64,000 nt of DNA from assembly GCF_002305855.1 (NCBI RefSeq), contig NZ_CP022163.1, positions 9,846,442-9,910,441 on the forward strand, read 5' to 3'. The notes below the pieces were generated by a model. It worked only from the letters and a program-made list of their open reading frames with translations, did not search any database and was not told the DNA's origin. Positions within the stretch are counted from its first letter, which is position 1; the number at the start of each line of letters is the position of its first letter. The DNA comes from Melittangium boletus DSM 14713. GTDB taxonomy: Bacteria > Myxococcota > Myxococcia > Myxococcales > Myxococcaceae. The translations under genes were made by a program, and so were the position numbers. This document shows, one piece after another, positions 52,701-64,000 of the stretch.

Positions 52701-54215
52701 ATGATCCATTCCTTGCGCACCATCACCCGAGTGGCCTGGGTCCTGTCCCTGCTGATGGTCATGGGCGGCCTGGGCTGGTGGCTGATGAACCACCCGTCCC
52801 CGACACCGGAGAACGCCCGATGGCTGGGCAGGATCGTCCTCACCCCGGACGTCCTGGGCTGGATGGGCGGAGCGGTGGCGCTCTGGATGGGCGGGGTGGT
52901 GGTCGCCTACCGGCCCGCTCGCTCCGAGACCCGCCGTGATCAGCGGCCGGGCCTGTCGCCCCTGGAAGTGGTGAACGCGGAGGTGGCGGTCGCCGTACGG
53001 CAACTGCTCACGGAGATGAACCAGGTGCTGCGCCGCTACGTGATGCGCGCGGAGCCGGACATGATCGCCTTCCTGGACACGCTGCTCGACGGGGCCATTC
53101 GGGTGGGCGCGAGCGACGTGCACGTCCACCCGCTGGAGTCGGGCACGCGCATCGCCTTTCGCGTTCATGGCGTGCTGGAGGAGGTGATGATGCTGCCGCG
53201 CGAGCACCATTCGCGCCTCATCAACCGGATCAAGGTCCTGTCCAAGGTGGTGCTCTTCCGGACGGATCGGCCCCAGGACGGCCACTTCGCGATTGGAACC
53301 CCCGAGGGGCCCGCGGACATCCGCGTGTCCTTGTTGCCCACCAACCACGGCGAGTCCTCGGCGCTGCGCATCGCTCGCAGCAGCGTGAGGTTGCCGCAGC
53401 TGTCCACACTGGGCTTCCCGGAAGAGATTATTGGCCCCTTCCAGGGCGTGCTCGACCGGCCCCAGGGCGTCATCTTCGTGGCGGGTGCCACGGGCAGCGG
53501 CAAGACGACGACGCTGTACGCCTCGCTCGGCTACATCAAGCAGACCCGCGGCGACATGACCCGCATCGCCACCATCGAGGATCCGATCGAGTACGACGTG
53601 CCACTCTTCTCCCAGACACAGGTGAACACCGAGCAGGGCTTCACCTTCGCCCAGGGCCTGCGCTCGGTGCTGCGCCAGGATCCCAACGTCATCATGGTGG
53701 GAGAGATCCGCGACGCGGAGACGGCGCGCACCGCCATCCAGGCCGGGCTCAGCGGACACCTGCTGCTCACGACCGTGCATGCGAACTCGGCGGCGGGCGT
53801 GTTCAACCGGCTCATCGAGATGGGCGTCGAGCCCTTCCTGCTCGCCTCCGCCTCGGTGGCCAGCGTCTCGCAGCGCCTCGTGCGATCGCTGTGTCCGCAC
53901 TGCCGCATCCCCTTCCAGCCCGAGCACGAGGAACTCCTCCGGTTGAACGCCGCGGGACTGCCCACGTCGGGGCCGTTCTATGGATCCACCGGATGTCCAC
54001 AGTGCGCGGGCTCGGGATTCCTGGGGCGCACCGCGCTCTACGAGGTGTTGACGGTGACCCCCGCCATCCGCGATTGCATCAACACCAAGGTCCCCACGTC
54101 CCGGACGCAAGACGTGGCGGTGAAGGAAGGCATGGTGCCTCTGCTCAAGGCGGGACTGGAGCGAGTCCATGCCGGAAGCACGACCCTGCGCGAAGTCTTC
54201 CGAGTGGTCGGATGA
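52701..54215 (+). CDS. Membrane-anchored GspE/PilB-family secretion ATPase
   Basis: A protein of 504 residues. Two hydrophobic segments occupy residues about 10-75, which is unusual because GspE and PilB are soluble and start with an N1E domain. The N2E and ATPase parts follow: ASDVHVHPLESGTRIAFRVH, Walker A GATGSGKTTTLY, Asp box IATIEDPIEYDV, Walker B VIMVGEIRDAETA, His box GHLLLTTVHANSA, and a zinc-binding pair (CPHC and CPQC). It probably powers a pilus- or secretion-like machine; no other machine gene is adjacent. A PEGA-domain gene starts 25 bp downstream. Confidence 0.85.
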   Translation: MIHSLRTITRVAWVLSLLMVMGGLGWWLMNHPSPTPENARWLGRIVLTPDVLGWMGGAVALWMGGVVVAYRPARSETRRDQRPGLSPLEVVNAEVAVAVRQLLTEMNQVLRRYVMRAEPDMIAFLDTLLDGAIRVGASDVHVHPLESGTRIAFRVHGVLEEVMMLPREHHSRLINRIKVLSKVVLFRTDRPQDGHFAIGTPEGPADIRVSLLPTNHGESSALRIARSSVRLPQLSTLGFPEEIIGPFQGVLDRPQGVIFVAGATGSGKTTTLYASLGYIKQTRGDMTRIATIEDPIEYDVPLFSQTQVNTEQGFTFAQGLRSVLRQDPNVIMVGEIRDAETARTAIQAGLSGHLLLTTVHANSAAGVFNRLIEMGVEPFLLASASVASVSQRLVRSLCPHCRIPFQPEHEELLRLNAAGLPTSGPFYGSTGCPQCAGSGFLGRTALYEVLTVTPAIRDCINTKVPTSRTQDVAVKEGMVPLLKAGLERVHAGSTTLREVFRVVG

Positions 54216-54240
54216 ACCCAGGAATGCCGGAGGTGGAGGC

Positions 54241-54720
54241 GTGAGCCGGATGAGCGAATGGGTCGCCGCGGTATTGAAGCTGGCATCCTCCCTGTGCGCG
54301 GTGGTGGCCGCCGGACTCTTCGTCCTGGCCCTGCGCCACGGGGAGGGCGTTGCCCCACCGGGTGCGACGGAGGCACCCGACTCATCGGATGAACCGGTCC
54401 TGATCGTGGAAGCCGGGGAGCCCGCGAGGGACGAATCCGCGGAGAAGGCGACCCAGGAGTCACGCTCCGAGTTCCAGGGAGCCATTCTGTCGCTGGAGTC
54501 GCGGCCCTCTGGAGCCTCGGCCCAGGTGAATGGGGTGGACCAGGGGGAAACGCCCGTATCGGTGGGGCTCGATTGCGTGCCCGGCACGCCGCTCGTCATC
54601 GAGTTCACCCTGCGCGACTTCCAGAAGGAGACCCACAAGACGCTCTGCCCGATGAACGCGGTGGTCACGGTGAAGGCCCGGATGCGCAAGGACACCGGCT
54701 CGCGTTCCGGGAAGCGGTGA
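54241..54720 (+). CDS. Membrane-anchored PEGA-domain protein
   Basis: A protein of 159 residues from GTG 54241, with GGAGGTGGAGG directly upstream. One N-terminal membrane segment (LKLASSLCAVVAAGLFVLAL), an acidic linker (about 40-75) and a C-terminal PEGA-like domain (LSLESRPSGASAQVNG and onward) with two cysteines that could form a disulphide. It lies 25 bp after the secretion-type ATPase gene and is probably in the same operon. Confidence 0.7.
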   Translation: MSRMSEWVAAVLKLASSLCAVVAAGLFVLALRHGEGVAPPGATEAPDSSDEPVLIVEAGEPARDESAEKATQESRSEFQGAILSLESRPSGASAQVNGVDQGETPVSVGLDCVPGTPLVIEFTLRDFQKETHKTLCPMNAVVTVKARMRKDTGSRSGKR

Positions 54721-54776
54721 TTACCGTCCTCCGTGGACCTCCTCTACGATGGGGGCGCCCATCCAGGAGTTTTCTC

Positions 54777-55328
54777 ATGTCCCGCCGTCTGTACGTCCTG
54801 CTGTGCTCGACCTGGCTCGCCGTTCCGGTCACCGCGTCCGCCCAGAACCTGTCGCCAGAGCAACTCGCGCGCATCCGGCTCGACGAGAAGGAAGCGCTGA
54901 AGAAGATCGACGACGCGCATGGCGGCAAGAAGCCCTCGGAGATGAGCAGCGCCGAGCGGCGGCAGGTCATCGAGGAACAACGGGCGGCCGTCCAGGAGGT
55001 GAAGGAGAAACACGGCGTATCGGAGAAGGACTACGCGCGGCAGACGGCGCGGATGGGGCCGAAGCAGAACGCCGAGGTGGCCGCGGCGGAGAAGGAACTG
55101 GAAGCGAAGCAGAAGGCTGCCGCCGCGGCGGAGACTCGGCCCGAGGAAATCATTCCGGTGGAGGTCCGGGACGAGTTCATCGATCCGGACAAGCCGGAGG
55201 CACCTCCAGCGGAATCGGAACCCGGGTTGGTGGACGTTCCCGTGACGGAAGAAGGCGGAGTGCCCGTGGAGGAACTCGACACCGCCCAGGTGGGCTCGAA
55301 CACGCCCACCGAGAGTCCAAGTCCGTGA
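54777..55328 (+). CDS. Exported helical protein of unknown function
   Basis: A protein of 183 residues. A signal peptide (LYVLLCSTWLAVPVTASAQ) is followed by a charged helical region (residues about 25-120) rich in Lys, Glu and Ala. The tail is acidic, rich in Pro and Glu, and probably disordered. AGGAG lies upstream of ATG 54777. It may belong to the ATPase-PEGA operon (56-bp gap). No family was recognised. Confidence 0.65.
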   Translation: MSRRLYVLLCSTWLAVPVTASAQNLSPEQLARIRLDEKEALKKIDDAHGGKKPSEMSSAERRQVIEEQRAAVQEVKEKHGVSEKDYARQTARMGPKQNAEVAAAEKELEAKQKAAAAAETRPEEIIPVEVRDEFIDPDKPEAPPAESEPGLVDVPVTEEGGVPVEELDTAQVGSNTPTESPSP

Positions 55329-55338
55329 GGAGCCGCCC

Positions 55339-56550
55339 CTACCCCCAGCGCCGCTCGCGCCACACGGCATCGTAGGGACACGAGCAGTCAACCTCCTCGG
55401 GCTCGGGGTAGACGTAGCGCTCGCCCTTGTAGTTGCGGAACACGGTCTCCTGAGCACCCCGCTCCACCACGTAGTCGGGCTGGAGCGTCACCTTGCCGCC
55501 GCCCCCGGGCAGATCCACGGCGAGGTGGGGCACGGCGAGTCCCGAGGTATGGCCCCGCATCTGCTGGAGGATTTCCATCCCCTTGGCGATGGGGGTGCGC
55601 AGGTGCTCGCAGCCCTCGGCCACATCCATCTGGTGGAGATAGTACGGGCGCACGCGCATGCGCAGGAGCGCATGGGACAGTTCCTGGATGATGCGCGCGT
55701 CCGAGTTGAGGCGCCGCATGAGCACGGCCTGGTTTTCCACGGGAACGCCATGGTCCACGAGTCGCTCGCACGCCTCCCTCGCCTCGGGGGTGATCTCCTT
55801 CGGATGGTTGAAGTGGGTGATGACGTAGACGGGGGCGTAGCGGCGCAACAGCCTGGCCAGCGAGTCGGTGACGCGCATGGGCAGGCACACGGGCACGCGC
55901 GTGCCGATGCGGACCATCTCCACATGGGGGATGTCGTACAGGGGCGCGAGCAACTCCTCGAGCCGCTGCTCGGTCAGGAGGAAGGGATCTCCACCGGAGA
56001 TGAGCACATCGCGCACTTCGGGATGGCGGCGGATGTAGTCGATGCCGCGCCGCATCTGCTCCTTGGTGAGCTCCGCCTCGCCGCCCTTGGTGATACGGCG
56101 GCGGGTGCAGTGCCGACAGTAGACGGAGCACGTGTCGAGCGCGAGGAAGAGCACCCGGTCCGGGTACTTGTGGACGATGGCTTCCTCGGGCCGGGTCTTG
56201 TCCTCGCCGAGTGGATCCGCGAGCTCTCCGGGCCGCACGCGAGCCTCGGCCCGCACGGGGATGGACTGCATGCGGATGGGACAGAGCGGATGGTCCCGAT
56301 CGATGAGCGACAGGTAGTACGGACTGATGCCCACACGGAACAGGGAGGAGGTCTCCTGCACGCCGGCGCGCTCGTCGGGCGTGAGGGGGATGTACTTCTC
56401 CAACTGGGCGAGGTTGCGCACGGCATGGCGCTGCTGCCAGCGCCAGTCGGTCCATTCCGCGTCGGTGGCCGAGGGAAAAAGGGCCTCACGGCCGGCCTGG
56501 GATGCCGGTCGCGAGGAGAAGCCCTTGGAGGGCGGTACGTCAGAAGGCAT
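55339..56550 (-). CDS. Lysine 2,3-aminomutase-like radical SAM enzyme
   Basis: A protein of 403 residues. The radical SAM cluster motif is CSVYCRHCTRRR (CxxxCxxC). The PLP lysine lies in the family motif DLPGGGGKVTLQPDY, and the C-terminal zinc-type cysteines are in DCSCPYD. All parts of a KamA-type aminomutase are present, so isomerisation of an alpha- to a beta-amino acid (lysine or glutamate) is likely; the amino acid cannot be fixed. Its ATG overlaps the stop of the upstream paralogue (TGATG). Confidence 0.88.
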   Translation of the reverse strand: MPSDVPPSKGFSSRPASQAGREALFPSATDAEWTDWRWQQRHAVRNLAQLEKYIPLTPDERAGVQETSSLFRVGISPYYLSLIDRDHPLCPIRMQSIPVRAEARVRPGELADPLGEDKTRPEEAIVHKYPDRVLFLALDTCSVYCRHCTRRRITKGGEAELTKEQMRRGIDYIRRHPEVRDVLISGGDPFLLTEQRLEELLAPLYDIPHVEMVRIGTRVPVCLPMRVTDSLARLLRRYAPVYVITHFNHPKEITPEAREACERLVDHGVPVENQAVLMRRLNSDARIIQELSHALLRMRVRPYYLHQMDVAEGCEHLRTPIAKGMEILQQMRGHTSGLAVPHLAVDLPGGGGKVTLQPDYVVERGAQETVFRNYKGERYVYPEPEEVDCSCPYDAVWRERRWG

Positions 56551-57923
56551 CACGCCGCCTGGGCCTGATCACGCCACCACTGCTGGCCCGACTCGGGCAG
56601 CGTGTAGATGGGGTCGAAGTACTCGTACTTGCGGGTGAGCGCGTCGGCGTCATCGCCTTCGATGCCGGTGCGGTAGTTCTTCGTCCAGTAGGAGATGCCG
56701 CGCTCGCGATCGTACTCAGCCACCTGATGGACCCAGCGCTTGCCCACGAACGGCACGTCACACACGATGCGCGGGGTGGCGAAGCCGGGCATGTAGCCCA
56801 TGATGTCGTGCTGGAGCTGCTGGGCCTCGGCCACGCTCATGCGCCAGTGTTCCGAGTTGGGGATCATGTCGCACATGTAGAAGTAGTACGGCAGGATCTT
56901 CGCGTGATCGAGCAGGGTGAAGCACAGCTCGAGCAGGTCCTTGGACGTGCCGTTGATGCCGCGCAGGAGCACGCCCTGGTTGCGCACGTCGCGGAAGCCC
57001 ATGTCGAGCAGCTTGCGTACGGCCTTGGCGACAAGGGGCGTGAGCTGGCGAGCGTTGTTGACGTGGGTATGGAGCGCCAGATCCACGCCCCGCTCGTTGG
57101 CCTTCTTGGCGAGCCGCTCCAGCCCTTGCAGGACGGAGTCCTGGAGGAAGTGCTGGGGAATGGCCATGAGGCCCTTGCTGGCCAGGCGGATGTCCCGGAT
57201 GTTGGGGATGTCGAGCAGGGCGCTGATGAAGGGTTCGAGCGCCTGGATGGGAAGGTTGGCGATGTCGCCGCCGCTGACGACCACGTCCCGCACCGTGGGG
57301 GTACGGCGCAGGTAGTCGAGCATCTGCTCGTAGCGCTCTTTCTGACCCAGGTGGAAGCGGTGCTTCTGGACTTGGGGCACGTCATTGCCCACGAGGTCCA
57401 TGCGGGTGCAGTGGCCGCAATACTGGGGACAGGTGGGGAGCATCTCCGCCAGCACCTTGGTGGGGTAGCGGTGGGTGAGGCCCTCGACGGCCCACATATC
57501 GGCCTCGTGGAGGCTGTCGCGGCTGGCCTTGGGGTGATTGGGCCACTCGGTGTGCCGGTCGTCGAAGGCGGGCAGCATGTAGCGGCGGACGGGGTCGTTC
57601 CACAGGTCCGTCTCATCCATCGTGTTGATCATCTGGGGCGGCACGAGGATGGACATGGTCGCCCGCTCGCGCTGATCGCGCTCGAGGCTGGCGAGGAGGT
57701 CCGTGGGGAGAAGGGAGCCGAAGACGGCTTGGAGCTCCTTGAAGTTCTTGACGGTGTGCTTGCGCTGCCAGACGGAACTTTCCCACTCGGCCTGGGTCAC
57801 GTCCTTGTAGCCCGGGAAACGCCTCCAGTCGGGCTCCACGAACTCACGGCGCAGGGGGTAGGTGAATGGCTGTTGCGCGGGGCCGGCGGAGGCCGGTTTC
57901 CCACGAAGGGGCGTCGTCGTCAT
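56550..57923 (-). CDS. KamA-family radical SAM protein, divergent paralogue
   Basis: A protein of 457 residues. The SAM cluster motif CPQYCGHCTRMD and the GGDIANLPIQALEPFI region mark it as KamA-related. In place of the PLP motif GGGGK it has DVPFVGKRWVHQ, which keeps a Lys but not the glycine run, and no C-terminal CxC is seen. It may have changed substrate or cofactor use. It is first of the two-gene operon with the canonical paralogue. Confidence 0.8.
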   Translation of the reverse strand: MTTTPLRGKPASAGPAQQPFTYPLRREFVEPDWRRFPGYKDVTQAEWESSVWQRKHTVKNFKELQAVFGSLLPTDLLASLERDQRERATMSILVPPQMINTMDETDLWNDPVRRYMLPAFDDRHTEWPNHPKASRDSLHEADMWAVEGLTHRYPTKVLAEMLPTCPQYCGHCTRMDLVGNDVPQVQKHRFHLGQKERYEQMLDYLRRTPTVRDVVVSGGDIANLPIQALEPFISALLDIPNIRDIRLASKGLMAIPQHFLQDSVLQGLERLAKKANERGVDLALHTHVNNARQLTPLVAKAVRKLLDMGFRDVRNQGVLLRGINGTSKDLLELCFTLLDHAKILPYYFYMCDMIPNSEHWRMSVAEAQQLQHDIMGYMPGFATPRIVCDVPFVGKRWVHQVAEYDRERGISYWTKNYRTGIEGDDADALTRKYEYFDPIYTLPESGQQWWRDQAQAA

Positions 57924-58018
57924 GGCGGTTTACCTTACCGGAACCAGGGGTCGGGAACGCTACTTCCGGTGGGACACCCTCTTTACCTAACGGCGTGAAG
58001 AGGGCAATCCATGCGGCA

Positions 58019-60763
<2,745 letters not shown>

Positions 60764-61025
60764 TGCGTGGGCTCGCCCGCACCCGGATGGCCACGGTGCC
60801 GCTGGAGGAAAAACGGTGGGTGGATAACCGGACGAGGACGGAACTCTAGACGGAGCACGAATGGGGAGTCAAACGACCCCGCGCGGTGATTCCCTAAGAG
60901 TTCCAGCCACTTGGGCTCAGTTCGAAAGCGAAATCTTCGCGACGAGGGACACGAGACCAAGCCGATGAGGAGACTTGAGGACGAGCGCACGAGGGAATCC
61001 CCGTCGAGAGGACGCCCGAGCACAC
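60764..61025. other. Gap between the kinase gene and the rRNA terminator
   Basis: No gene is supported. The stretch must hold the promoter of the kinase gene (minus strand), but no clear -35/-10 pair was found. Confidence 0.4.
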
Positions 61026-61075
61026 GAAAAAAGAGAAAGCCCCGAGCGACCACCGTGGGGTGGAGGCTCGGGGCC
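61026..61075 (-). terminator. Intrinsic terminator of the rRNA operon
   Basis: Read on the minus strand, GCCCCGAGC and GCTCGGGGC form a 9-bp GC stem around an 18-base loop. It is followed by a T-rich run (complement of 61026-61038). It lies just downstream of the 5S rRNA 3' end and is the clearest Rho-independent terminator in the window. Confidence 0.88.
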
Positions 61076-61090
61076 TTCAAGAGAAAAAAA

Positions 61091-61206
<116 letters not shown>

Positions 61207-61395
61207 AAACTGGTGTCCGTCTCAAGTCCATACGAAGGGTAGGGAAATCAACTCCGGCTGCGAAGCTCGCAAGTGCCGTCTTCCGGGCCCGGCGCCTTGT
61301 CTCCCTCTGGGAGGGGACGCGCACGGGGCCTCGAACCTGGCCTCGACTCCTCGGATACCTCCCAACCTGACGGGAGCTCCTAAGAGATTGAGGTA

Positions 61396-64000
<2,605 letters not shown>

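Overview
The window looks like chromosomal DNA of a fruiting myxobacterium, most likely Cystobacterineae (Archangium/Cystobacter type). The reasons are GC-rich codon use, RCC1- and PEGA-rich exported proteins and lipoproteins, a PEGA-tailed Ser/Thr kinase, a KaiC-like ATPase with a lone receiver domain, and a complete pyrrolnitrin operon, a product known from this group. The assignment comes from gene content, not from a database search.

Layout. 1-7.9 kb: an accessory region with the 5' end of a lipoprotein gene, gene debris, a 78-bp mini-insertion sequence, a large SBBP/VWD exoprotein, a perfect 36-bp palindrome, a 7-bp tandem array, an RCC1 lipoprotein with 21 repeats, and a broken exoprotein gene. 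8.0-16.6 kb: four transposable elements nested inside each other. An IS5-type transposase gene is split by an IS66 element (8141-15844, 8-bp duplication). Its tnpC is split by a DDE transposase/ATPase transposon (8898-14140, 5-bp duplication). That transposon is in turn split near its left end by a single-gene IS66-type element (8960-10538, 8-bp duplication). The last three insertions have perfect target duplications. 16.9-29.5 kb: mostly housekeeping and small regulatory genes, namely acyl-CoA ligase, 2Fe-2S ferredoxin-like protein, Smr protein, DUF72 protein, HTH-only LysR protein, methionine aminopeptidase, GNAT, KaiC-like ATPase plus receiver, macro domain, exported lipoprotein, TPR protein, membrane sulfatase-fold protein and rubredoxin.

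29.8-35.8 kb: prnABCD, with a near-consensus promoter (TTGACC, 17 bp, TATGAT). The expected route is tryptophan to 7-chlorotryptophan (PrnA), ring rearrangement to monodechloroaminopyrrolnitrin (PrnB), second chlorination (PrnC), and oxidation of the amine to the nitro group (PrnD). PrnB, PrnC and PrnD are close to the known enzymes; PrnA is visibly more divergent.

35.9-57.9 kb: core genes: lipid kinase and aspS; a lipoprotein metallopeptidase with an outer-membrane protein; the co-directional block spoIID-like, queA, tgt, yajC, secD, secF, recJ; an MFS transporter; a membrane-anchored GspE-type ATPase with a PEGA protein; and two overlapping lysine-2,3-aminomutase-like radical SAM genes. 58.0-64.0 kb: a PEGA-domain Ser/Thr kinase, then the 3' part of an rRNA operon read right to left (5S, then 23S running off the edge).

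The strongest new observation is the transposon stack, whose order of insertion can be read from the target duplications. The strongest functional system is the pyrrolnitrin operon with its unusual PrnA.
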